Shown: positions 1 to 5,025 of the stretch, piece by piece
Numbering within the stretch: position 1 is the stretch's first letter
Layout: each line of letters opens with the position of its first letter
Source of the DNA: Candidatus Hydrogenedentota bacterium
Lineage (GTDB): Bacteria; Hydrogenedentota; Hydrogenedentia; Hydrogenedentiales; GCA-2746185
Reading direction: 5' to 3'
DNA length: 5,025 nt
NCBI GenBank assembly: GCA_012965445.1
Contig: DTSJ01000073.1
Span: 1 to 5,025, forward strand
The notes under the pieces: model-generated
Databases searched by the model: none
Told to the model about the DNA's origin: nothing
The model's input: only the letters and a program-made list of their open reading frames with translations
Made by a program: the position numbers and the translations under genes

Positions 1-1341
1 ACCCAGTCGTATGCCACCCGTATTCCCGGCAGCGATGCCATCGGCAATCTGCTTTACGTCATTAAACATGATCTCCAATGCCGGAACACGTCCTCCGCCC
101 TTCTTTTCCACCAAAAGCTGACAAATAACCGCCCGTGTACAGTCTCGCAGCTGATTTCGTATGAGATCCCGCTCAACCGGCTCAAAGAAGCTACAAATTC
201 GGTCGATGACCGATGAAGCGTTACTCGCATGCAGTGTTGTCAACACCAGATGGCCAGTTGCCGCCGCACTGATTGCTGCCCGTATCGTTCCAGCGTCTCG
301 CATTTCCCCGACTTGAATCACGTCGGGATCCTGGCGCAATGCCCCCTCTACGCCAATCATAAAATTCGGTACGTCCGTGCCAAGATTTCGCTGAGATATG
401 GTCGATTTTTTACTGAAATGATGAAACTCCACCGGATCTTCCAGCGTGATGATATGCACCTTGCGGTTGCGGTTGATCCAATCGAGTATCGCCGCGCATG
501 TGGACGATTTTCCACTCCCCGTCACACCGACGATACAGATCAAACCGGTGTGAAGTTTTGACAACTTTAGCATGATATCAGGAGGCATGTTGAGTTCTTC
601 GAACGACGGGATTTCTTCTGGAAGAAACCGAAATGTAAGGTGCGGCTGTCCTGCTTTTAAGAAAGCCGAAGCCCGCGCATATCCGACGCCTTTCTGGTGA
701 AAACTAAAGCTATTCTGATGATCGCGTTCGAAATTCTTCCAGTCTTCGTCAGGCGACAACTGCTTTACAAGCGCGAGAATTTGCGAACCTGAAAGCCGCG
801 GCATCAGTTCCGATATAAGCATGCTGTTGTCGATCCGAAATATTGGCTTCTCGCCTGGAGACAGATGGATATCACTTGCTTTGTATTGGATTAGGGCGCG
901 GAACAGCAACTCGACACTGATCGGCTCCATATTGTAGAGTAAACCGTCATAGCGCCACACTTCAGGAATAGGAAACAGCTGAAATATTTCTTCGATTGTT
1001 GCCCGTACGAGATCGTAATCGACATCCTTCTGGTTCGACGCAGGCATCGTTAGCGTCATGTACTCTTCTTCTTTGTTCAAAGTACATTCGCAAATACCTT
1101 CCGGAGCCGCGTCCGCAGCAGCATGGATCTTTTCCAAGGTCGCCCCGGGCATCTCAAACCGGAACGTGAATCTTTCGAACTTCCCTTCATAATCGTCACG
1201 GTCGGCGGTAAACTGGACTGTGCCGCCTCTGCCTTCGACTTTTCGAGGGTCGCCTTCCTTTTTTTCCATCTCCTCGCAGGCGATATCGATGACTTTTTGA
1301 AAACTGTTCTGCCGTCCGATTCCGACAACGATCGTGGCCAT
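1..1341 (-). CDS. PilT-like type IV pilus retraction ATPase with novel N-terminal extension (3' end cut by window edge)
   Basis: The visible 447 residues read without a stop from ATG 1341 to the left edge. Residues from about 138 onward match the PilT secretion-ATPase family: an N-terminal segment with ASDIHLSPGEKPIFRID (155-171), Walker A GVTGSGKS (272-279, Lys278), Asp box LEDPVEF (300-306), Walker B DPDVIQVGEMRD (338-349) and His box TGHLVLTTLHA (362-372). In this family, hexamers at the inner membrane use ATP to depolymerise pilin and retract pili. No CxxC zinc-binding pairs of the GspE/PilB type are visible, which favours PilT over an assembly ATPase. Two things are odd. Residues 1 to about 135 form an extra alpha/beta-looking region that I do not recognise, since PilT normally begins near the ASDLHL segment. 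The AIRNLIRE region (about 431-440) is also degenerate. The start is supported by GGAG nine bases upstream of ATG. An in-frame TGA lies further upstream (1432-1434). By the usual PilT length, roughly 35-50 C-terminal residues are missing. Family assignment is firm; true retraction activity is inferred. Confidence 0.9.
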   Translation of the reverse strand, partial: MATIVVGIGRQNSFQKVIDIACEEMEKKEGDPRKVEGRGGTVQFTADRDDYEGKFERFTFRFEMPGATLEKIHAAADAAPEGICECTLNKEEEYMTLTMPASNQKDVDYDLVRATIEEIFQLFPIPEVWRYDGLLYNMEPISVELLFRALIQYKASDIHLSPGEKPIFRIDNSMLISELMPRLSGSQILALVKQLSPDEDWKNFERDHQNSFSFHQKGVGYARASAFLKAGQPHLTFRFLPEEIPSFEELNMPPDIMLKLSKLHTGLICIVGVTGSGKSSTCAAILDWINRNRKVHIITLEDPVEFHHFSKKSTISQRNLGTDVPNFMIGVEGALRQDPDVIQVGEMRDAGTIRAAISAAATGHLVLTTLHASNASSVIDRICSFFEPVERDLIRNQLRDCTRAVICQLLVEKKGGGRVPALEIMFNDVKQIADGIAAGNTGGIRLG

Positions 1342-1419
1342 ACCGTAACTCTCCGGGGATATATCAGTTAACGCAACATGGGAAAGGCAACGCTTACGTC
1401 CAACACCTTCGAATAAGAA

Positions 1420-1448
1420 AATATACACTGTTCACACGTCAAACACAA
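1420..1448 (-). promoter_or_regulatory. Possible sigma70-type promoter for the PilT-like gene
   Basis: On the minus strand a TATATT hexamer (1425-1420, five of six matches to TATAAT) lies 17 bp downstream of TTGTGT (1448-1443, only three of six matches to TTGACA). It would start transcription about 70 bp before the ATG at 1341. The surrounding 232-bp spacer (1342-1573) is AT-richer than its neighbours and holds no open frame that I would call a gene. It also contains an 8-bp palindrome GTCTAGAC at 1511-1518 of unknown meaning. I see no clear hairpin plus T-run after the acetyltransferase. The weak -35 keeps this tentative. Confidence 0.3.
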
Positions 1449-1573
1449 TGCTTCAACGCAGGAAACCCTGAATCAAGACTCCGAAATATAAGCGAAGTGA
1501 GGATATTGAAGTCTAGACCAATCGACAGACTCCCGCGTAACCTTGAACTACATGTCCCGCGAACAATAAGGCA

Positions 1574-2056
1574 TCACGCGCCAAGTTGCTTCGAAAAGAA
1601 CAATTCATCGTATGGCTCATGGGCATCCGTCATGTGTCGCACAGTACCATCGTTTGTGAAACCGTGCTTCTCGTAAAATCGATGTGCCCGTTCAAAACGA
1701 ACGTCGCTCCACAACTCTACCCGATTTCGTTTCAATGCGCGAGTTCGCGTCAACGCCCATTCCAGCAGACGATCCGCGTGTCCGCCACCTCGTAGAAACG
1801 AATCCAGATACAATCGTTTGAGCCATGCGACATGCGCGCGTTCCGGACAAGGCGTAAGTGCGACGGTGGCGCGAATCGAATCATCCGAGTCGATCAGCAC
1901 CATAAAAGAGTCTTCCGTATAGTGTTCGCTGATGCACGTCAAGTCGGATTCAGCATCTTCAAGGCATATTTCGAATCCATACTCCCGATAGATTCCACCG
2001 ATCAGGTCGATCACCGCCTCAGTATCATCATCGTGGATCGCTCGCAATTTCATCAT
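1574..2056 (-). CDS. GNAT-family N-acetyltransferase
   Basis: This 160-residue protein has the usual length of a single-domain GNAT enzyme, which moves an acetyl group from acetyl-CoA to an amine on a small molecule or protein. The N-terminus (KLRAIHDDDTEAVIDLI) is the typical beta1-alpha1 opening. Motif A is LKRLYLDSFLRGGGHADRLL (79-98), with the pyrophosphate-binding loop R89-G-G-G-H-A94 fitting RxxGxG/A. Motif B is RAHRFYEKHGF (123-133), with the usual aromatic Tyr128. The central strand is IRATVALTP (61-69). The substrate cannot be told from the sequence. The frame is open further upstream, but ATG 2056 is chosen because GGAGG sits seven bases before it. The ATG at 2062 is only one base from that site, and the 26 extra residues of the longest frame do not look like the family. 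It is transcribed away from the hydrolase gene across a 77-bp gap. Confidence 0.9.
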   Translation of the reverse strand: MMKLRAIHDDDTEAVIDLIGGIYREYGFEICLEDAESDLTCISEHYTEDSFMVLIDSDDSIRATVALTPCPERAHVAWLKRLYLDSFLRGGGHADRLLEWALTRTRALKRNRVELWSDVRFERAHRFYEKHGFTNDGTVRHMTDAHEPYDELFFSKQLGA

Positions 2057-2133
2057 GCTCATTCCTCCGCTTCTTCGTACTCGGGACAGGCAATATAGTA
2101 TCATGTCGCGAATTCGAAACGAAGGCAGTACCA
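2057..2133. promoter_or_regulatory. Divergent promoter region between the acetyltransferase and hydrolase genes
   Basis: Two genes diverge from this 77-bp gap, so it must hold at least one promoter unless one gene is read from elsewhere. The only AT-rich core is at 2092-2099. There, TATATT on the minus strand (2097-2092) and TATAGT on the plus strand (2094-2099) overlap and could serve as -10 elements for opposite directions. Neither has a convincing -35 at 16-18 bp. The left end contains the GGAGG ribosome site of the acetyltransferase (minus strand, 2064-2068). The right end contains a modest AAGG eight bases before the hydrolase ATG. Confidence 0.4.
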
Positions 2134-3180
2134 ATGATTCAATCCATTGAAGACGAGATACTCGAATCCGAACTGACGAAAAAAAGCGCGATCATGGATG
2201 CGCTTGAAGCACACCCCTTCGAGCCGCCGTTTTGGCTGCGGAATGCGCATCTGCAAACGGTCGGCGCGCGCTATCTTCGCAGAATCAAACTACTCCCGAT
2301 GGAAACTGAGCGATGGGATACGCCGGACGATGACTTTGTGCAGGTGCATCGGCGCATGGGCGATCCGGATAAACCTATCGTGCTTATGCTGCACGGACTC
2401 GAAGGCTGCGTCGAGTCTACCTATATGATAGGCCTCATTCAGGAACTCGACAGGATAGGCTGGAGCGCAATTGCCATGGACTTTAGGTCCTGCGGCGGCC
2501 CGATGAACCGCGCCAAACGTCTGTATCACTCCGGCGAAACGACGGATGCGGAGTTCATGGTTCGCCGAATTGGCGAGCTGTATCCGGATTCACCTTTGTA
2601 TATGACAGGCTATTCACTCGGCGGCAACGTCATCGGAAAATGGCTTGGCGATCTCGGCGACAAGGTTCCCGAAAACGTAAAAGGCGCCGCCATCGTCAGT
2701 GCGCCCTACGACCTCGTCGCCTCCGGTAAACACATGGACTCTGCCTTCAGCCGACTTTACGTACTCCACTTTCTCCGCATGCTGATCCCGAAGGCAGTTG
2801 AAAAAGAAGCGCAATACCCCGGCACGCTCGATCTCGAAAAAATCAAAAAATCCCGCACCTTCGCAGACTTTGATACTCACGGCACTGCCGCGCTCCACGG
2901 TTTCGAAGATTCCCACGACTACTACACCAAAGTAGCCTGCGGAAAAGTCTTGCACAACATCCGCCAACCAACAATGCTCCTGAGCGCGAAAGACGATCCC
3001 TTCAATCCCGGCGAAACCCTGCCCTACGAGATCGCCGAAAAATCCCCTTGGCTATACCCCCAATTCGTACCCCACGGCGGCCACGTAGGCTTCATACGCA
3101 GACAAGGCTTGGCAGGCCTGGGCTACTGGGCCGAAGAACAGATCGCACGCTTTTTCCAGGAGTGCCACAGAATGCTGTAG
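2134..3180 (+). CDS. YheT/ABHD1-3-type alpha/beta-fold hydrolase
   Basis: The 348-residue protein has the length and motif order of the YheT (UPF0017) branch of alpha/beta hydrolases. These are esterases or lipases thought to act on lipid-like esters, mostly with unknown natural substrates. The diagnostic family opening FEPPFWLRNAHLQTV is at 29-43. The oxyanion-loop motif HGLEG is at 87-91, the strand IAMDFRSCGG at 113-122, and the nucleophile elbow GYSLGGN at 159-165 with Ser161. The acid lies in SAKDDPF (285-291, Asp287 or Asp288), and the catalytic His is H317 in HGGHVGF (314-320). The triad is therefore complete. No signal peptide or membrane segment is seen, so it is probably cytoplasmic. 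ATG 2134 has a weak AAGG site upstream. The next Met (residue 21) has no ribosome site but would still keep the family signature, so the first 20 residues are less certain. The small gene downstream begins 5-23 bp after its stop, suggesting co-transcription. Confidence 0.92.
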   Translation: MIQSIEDEILESELTKKSAIMDALEAHPFEPPFWLRNAHLQTVGARYLRRIKLLPMETERWDTPDDDFVQVHRRMGDPDKPIVLMLHGLEGCVESTYMIGLIQELDRIGWSAIAMDFRSCGGPMNRAKRLYHSGETTDAEFMVRRIGELYPDSPLYMTGYSLGGNVIGKWLGDLGDKVPENVKGAAIVSAPYDLVASGKHMDSAFSRLYVLHFLRMLIPKAVEKEAQYPGTLDLEKIKKSRTFADFDTHGTAALHGFEDSHDYYTKVACGKVLHNIRQPTMLLSAKDDPFNPGETLPYEIAEKSPWLYPQFVPHGGHVGFIRRQGLAGLGYWAEEQIARFFQECHRML

Positions 3181-3190
3181 AATCGATGAA

Positions 3191-3198
3191 AGAGGAGG
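3191..3198 (+). promoter_or_regulatory. Strong Shine-Dalgarno site pointing to a TTG start
   Basis: AGAGGAGG at 3191-3198 is a near-perfect ribosome-binding sequence. It lies just downstream of ATG 3186 and five bases before an in-frame TTG at 3204. No comparable site precedes ATG 3186. The site therefore supports TTG as the real start of the small gene. Confidence 0.6.
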
Positions 3199-3203
3199 AT
3201 TCG

Positions 3204-3464
3204 TTGCGTGGAGATTGGAGTTTTGAAATCTGGGCATGTAACGAGGCAAACCGTAACTATTTGAGGATGATCGCCGAAAGCTCACATCAGAACGAGGGAA
3301 AGACTGCATCAATTCTGTCGGCCATTGAGAACGTCGATGAATCAGACCCATTCGCGTCAAGCATATACTTCGAAGCCTGGAGAATGCTTTCGGCTGAGAG
3401 TCGAAATATTACTATGGCGGGTATCTTACGTTGCGTGGATAATTACAAAGCGAGTGGGTGGTAG
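3204..3464 (+). CDS. Small unrecognised protein, 86 residues, downstream of the hydrolase
   Basis: I do not recognise this protein. From TTG 3204 it is 86 residues; from ATG 3186 it would be 92. The TTG start is preferred because AGAGGAGG ends five bases before it. The frame is open further upstream into the hydrolase gene, but that part is Arg/Pro-rich and looks like out-of-frame translation. The visible protein is polar and probably mostly helical (for example SIYFEAWRMLSAESRN and GILRCVDNYKASGW). It has several Trp and Tyr residues, two Cys residues far apart, no signal peptide and no membrane segment. It follows the hydrolase stop by 23 bp, so the two are probably on one transcript. Its stop codon lies in the left arm of the inverted repeat shared with the converging thioesterase gene. 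That it is a real gene is supported by the ribosome site, the tight spacing and the balanced composition; its role is unknown. Confidence 0.65.
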   Translation: MRGDWSFEIWACNEANRNYLRMIAESSHQNEGKTASILSAIENVDESDPFASSIYFEAWRMLSAESRNITMAGILRCVDNYKASGW

Positions 3465-3495
3465 CTGAATCTCACAGCTTTGAATGATTCAGCTA
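3462..3495. terminator. Inverted repeat between convergent genes, possible bidirectional terminator
   Basis: TAGCTGAATC (3462-3471) and its exact complement GATTCAGCTA (3486-3495) form a 10-bp perfect stem with a 14-base loop. The arms begin with the TAG stop codons of the plus-strand small gene and the minus-strand thioesterase gene, so the hairpin sits exactly where the two transcripts meet. Neither side has a T-run, so classic intrinsic termination is not assured. It could instead protect 3' ends, or act with an accessory factor. Confidence 0.5.
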
Positions 3496-3918
3496 AACCT
3501 CCCGCCCTTCAAGCTCATTGATCGCTTCGCGCAAGACGTCGGGGACCGGAATCGCCTTTGGTATGGTGTAATCCACCCAGGTCATCGTCGTTGTGCCGTC
3601 GCAGATCAGGGTCTCCGAGTCTTTAAGGTAGAACTCGTATTCGACGGTAAAGCTTGTGGTGTCGATGCGTGAGCAGCGGATACCTGCTTCGATGATGGAG
3701 GGGTGGAAGAGCTGTTGCTTGTAGTTGCAGGTCTGGGTAACGACTGCGGGACCGCGCCTGCCAGGCTCCTTGAGCTTCAGCAGACCGACTGAATGGAAAT
3801 AATCCATGCGCGCCATTTCGAAGTACGTCAGGTACATGGCACTGTTGACGTGGTTCATGGTATCTAGATCGCGAAAGCGCGTAGGAATAGTAATCCAGTA
3901 CTTGAAGTCAGATTTCAT
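3493..3918 (-). CDS. Hotdog-fold acyl-CoA thioesterase (4HBT / FadM-YbgC type)
   Basis: This 141-residue protein has the standard length of a single hotdog domain. Such enzymes hydrolyse acyl-CoA or related thioesters in the cytoplasm and act as dimers or tetramers. The active-site segment RFRDLDTMNHVNSAMYLTYF (14-33) matches the family pattern DxxxHVNNxxY. Asp19 is the expected catalytic acid, His23-Val-Asn25 follow, and the long hotdog helix continues as FEMARMDYF (33-41). The middle strands (VTQTCNYKQQLF, 60-71; SFTVEYEFYL, 89-98) fit the remainder of the fold. The chain length preferred cannot be told. The start ATG 3918 is preceded by GAGGAG at four bases. It lies 62 bp downstream of the methyltransferase stop in the same direction, so it may be the last gene of that operon. 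The sequence resembles FadM-like long-chain thioesterases more than YbgC, but I am not sure of the subfamily. Confidence 0.88.
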   Translation of the reverse strand: MKSDFKYWITIPTRFRDLDTMNHVNSAMYLTYFEMARMDYFHSVGLLKLKEPGRRGPAVVTQTCNYKQQLFHPSIIEAGIRCSRIDTTSFTVEYEFYLKDSETLICDGTTTMTWVDYTIPKAIPVPDVLREAINELEGREV

Positions 3919-3980
3919 AGTACTCCTCAGGCATGCCCGTAGCGACGATTATTCTCGGGTTGCGAGTGGGGGAGAGTCCG

Positions 3981-4667
3981 CTACTCTTTGGGCTTCGCCT
4001 TGCCGAAAATAAACAAATGCTGCGTCGGGAGAAATTCCTCCAGCTCAAGCAGTTCGAAACCCGCTGGAAGCCACTCGGATTTTACCTGCTTCACAGACAT
4101 CCGGTGGTCAATTTTGATGTGACGCGCTGTTTCGCCATCCAGCCGATACTCCAACAACAAAACTTTCCCCGTTGGCTTCAACGCTTCAAGCATTTTTGCC
4201 AGCATCGCTTCCGGATGGGAGAACTCGTGATATACGTCTGTCAGGATAATCCAGTCCAGCGACTCTTTCGGCAGCTTCGGGTCATCGAACTCGCCCAGAA
4301 TTGGTTTTATATTTTCAATCTGCTGCCTCTCGCAGAACTCCACGAGCATCTCAAGCATCTCCGGCTGGATATCTACCCCATACACCGTGCCTTTCGCCCC
4401 CACGACCCGCGCGATCTTCCGTGCATAGTACCCCGTGCCAACGCCGATGTCCGCGACAACGTCCCCCTCCTTGAGCTTCATCGCGCCGATCACTTTATAC
4501 GGCTGCTCCTCCTCGTCCCGTGTCGAGCGTTCGAGCCACGGCGCTCCGCGATAACTCATAATCTGCGCAGGCGTCCGTTTTGGAGTTGCCTCTTCTTCGT
4601 CCGCGGCAAAACATAGGGGCATCGTGCAAATTGTGCAAAGCAATAGGCTAAGGATTTTATGTGACAT
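3981..4667 (-). CDS. Exported class I SAM-dependent methyltransferase
   Basis: The 228-residue protein has a Rossmann-type methyltransferase domain preceded by a signal peptide. Motif I is VVADIGVGTGYY (70-81; Asp73, Gly75, Gly77, Gly79). The acidic residue that holds the SAM ribose is Asp99 in VYGVDIQPEML (95-105), and the post-motif strand is LDWIILTDVYHEF (137-149). Later strands are KVLLLEYR (168-175) and HLFIFGKA (217-224). The domain resembles the UbiE/Methyltransf_11 group. The first 22 residues have Lys4, a hydrophobic core (ILSLLLCTICTMPLCF) and a likely signal peptidase I site near FAA-DEEE. This predicts export, which is odd because SAM is cytoplasmic, although signal-bearing methyltransferase-like proteins are known in bacteria. 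The substrate is unknown. ATG 4667 is only five bases after the upstream stop, and its AGGA site (4680-4677) lies inside that upstream gene, so translation is probably coupled. Confidence 0.85.
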   Translation of the reverse strand: MSHKILSLLLCTICTMPLCFAADEEEATPKRTPAQIMSYRGAPWLERSTRDEEEQPYKVIGAMKLKEGDVVADIGVGTGYYARKIARVVGAKGTVYGVDIQPEMLEMLVEFCERQQIENIKPILGEFDDPKLPKESLDWIILTDVYHEFSHPEAMLAKMLEALKPTGKVLLLEYRLDGETARHIKIDHRMSVKQVKSEWLPAGFELLELEEFLPTQHLFIFGKAKPKE

Positions 4668-4672
4668 TCAGA

Positions 4673-5025
4673 TTATTCCTCATCGGTTAGTGGTGGATAG
4701 TGTAACACGGTATCCGGAAAAATTGTTTCCGTGGGCCCCAAATACGCCGCGATCCTCCCGTTCAGCGTCAGTAGACCACGTTCCAGACTCCCTGTATAGC
4801 TTCGACCCAGCACCTCCAACTGCAACATGGGCGGATCATACGTGTATGTTCCCGGCGCACCCGTCGGCATTGACTCAGTTAAACTGCCGCCCCGCACGAG
4901 TACATTGTTCCCATCCTGAATCGAAAAATTGGCGCTTCCGACCTGCCAGGTCTGCCCGGTCAGATCATCTGACTCCGGCGGCACGAGGGCGTGCGACAGT
5001 CGTACCCTGACATCAAGTCCAGGCT
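4673..5025 (-). CDS. C-terminal part of an unrecognised beta-rich protein (5' end outside window)
   Basis: The frame is open from the right window edge to TAA at 4675-4673, giving 116 visible residues. A GTG lies at 4984, but the frame continues upstream of it without a stop, so the gene most likely starts outside the window. The visible part is rich in short alternating strands and turns: TWQVGSANFSIQDG, NVLVRGGSL, GTYTYDPPMLQLEVLGRSYTG and LLTLNGRIAAYLG. This suggests a small beta-barrel or beta-sandwich domain of the kind common in secreted or lipoproteins. I cannot name a family. Cys is absent and no membrane segment is visible. The stop is five bases before the exported methyltransferase ATG. 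That tight coupling, together with the beta-rich make-up, makes an extracytoplasmic protein plausible; this is inference. Confidence 0.7.
   Translation of the reverse strand, partial: PGLDVRVRLSHALVPPESDDLTGQTWQVGSANFSIQDGNNVLVRGGSLTESMPTGAPGTYTYDPPMLQLEVLGRSYTGSLERGLLTLNGRIAAYLGPTETIFPDTVLHYPPLTDEE

Noticed and set aside
1077..1328. Minus-strand frame of 83 residues inside the ATPase N-terminal region
   Set aside because: It is a Ser/Arg/Lys-rich off-frame reading. The ATPase frame itself is open through the same region and has the better composition and start.
1531..1561. Direct repeat TCCCGCG (1531-1537 and 1555-1561)
   Set aside because: Seven bases repeated once is expected by chance at this length. 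No array or further copies are nearby.
1501..1573. Terminator after the acetyltransferase
   Set aside because: Only a 5-bp AGTCT/AGACT pairing with a 12-base loop and no T-run was found, too weak to call.
3048..3185. Upstream part of the small-gene frame overlapping the hydrolase
   Set aside because: The translation is Arg/Pro-rich shadow sequence of the hydrolase C-terminus, including its catalytic His region. The good ribosome site lies further down at 3191-3198.
3919..3980. Terminator or attenuator between methyltransferase and thioesterase
   Set aside because: Only 4-5-bp stems (AGAGT/ACTCT, CTCG/CGAG) are present without a T-run, so they do not argue against co-transcription.
3933..4616. 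Long plus-strand open frame of 227 residues opposite the methyltransferase
   Set aside because: It is antisense to a protein with clear SAM-binding motifs and a ribosome site. Its translation is rich in Arg, Leu, Phe and His with no recognisable motif.
4605..4667. Lipoprotein signal (lipobox) in the methyltransferase N-terminus
   Set aside because: The cysteines at residues 11, 14 and 19 are not preceded by a normal lipobox (LLLC, CTIC, MPLC). A signal peptidase I site near FAA-DE fits better.
4624..5010. Plus-strand open frame of 128 residues at the right end
   Set aside because: It is antisense to the beta-rich gene and the methyltransferase signal region, with no motif or ribosome site.

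Overview
This is a bacterial chromosomal window with moderate GC content, tightly packed genes and no RNA genes, mobile elements or CRISPR array that I can see. A type IV pilus-type ATPase and a signal-peptide-bearing methyltransferase suggest a bacterium that exports proteins and assembles pili, most likely Gram-negative. I cannot assign a phylum from the sequence alone.

Layout: (1) 1-1341, minus strand: a PilT-like pilus retraction ATPase, cut at its C-terminus by the window edge. It carries an unusual N-terminal extension of about 135 residues, and the normally invariant AIRNLIRE segment is degenerate. (2) 1342-1573: a 232-bp spacer with a tentative promoter for the ATPase gene. (3) 1574-2056, minus: a GNAT-family N-acetyltransferase. 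(4) 2057-2133: a 77-bp divergent promoter region. (5) 2134-3180, plus: a YheT/ABHD1-3-type alpha/beta hydrolase with an intact Ser-Asp-His triad. (6) about 3204-3464, plus: a small unrecognised protein, probably co-transcribed with the hydrolase, whose best start is a TTG behind a near-perfect Shine-Dalgarno sequence. (7) 3462-3495: a 10-bp perfect inverted repeat whose two arms carry the stop codons of the two converging genes. (8) 3493-5025, minus: a probable operon reading leftwards. It holds the C-terminal part of an unrecognised beta-rich protein (cut by the right edge), an exported class I SAM-dependent methyltransferase, and a hotdog-fold acyl-CoA thioesterase.

Functional reading: the hydrolase and thioesterase both act on ester or thioester bonds of lipid-like substrates, but they lie in converging transcription units and nothing shows that they work together. 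The beta-rich gene and the methyltransferase are almost certainly co-translated (5-bp gap, with the ribosome site inside the upstream gene). The thioesterase follows after 62 bp. The pilus ATPase and the acetyltransferase look like independent units. I see no complete, clearly new multi-gene system. The most unusual items are the extended ATPase with its changed motif, the secreted methyltransferase pair, and the stop-codon hairpin.
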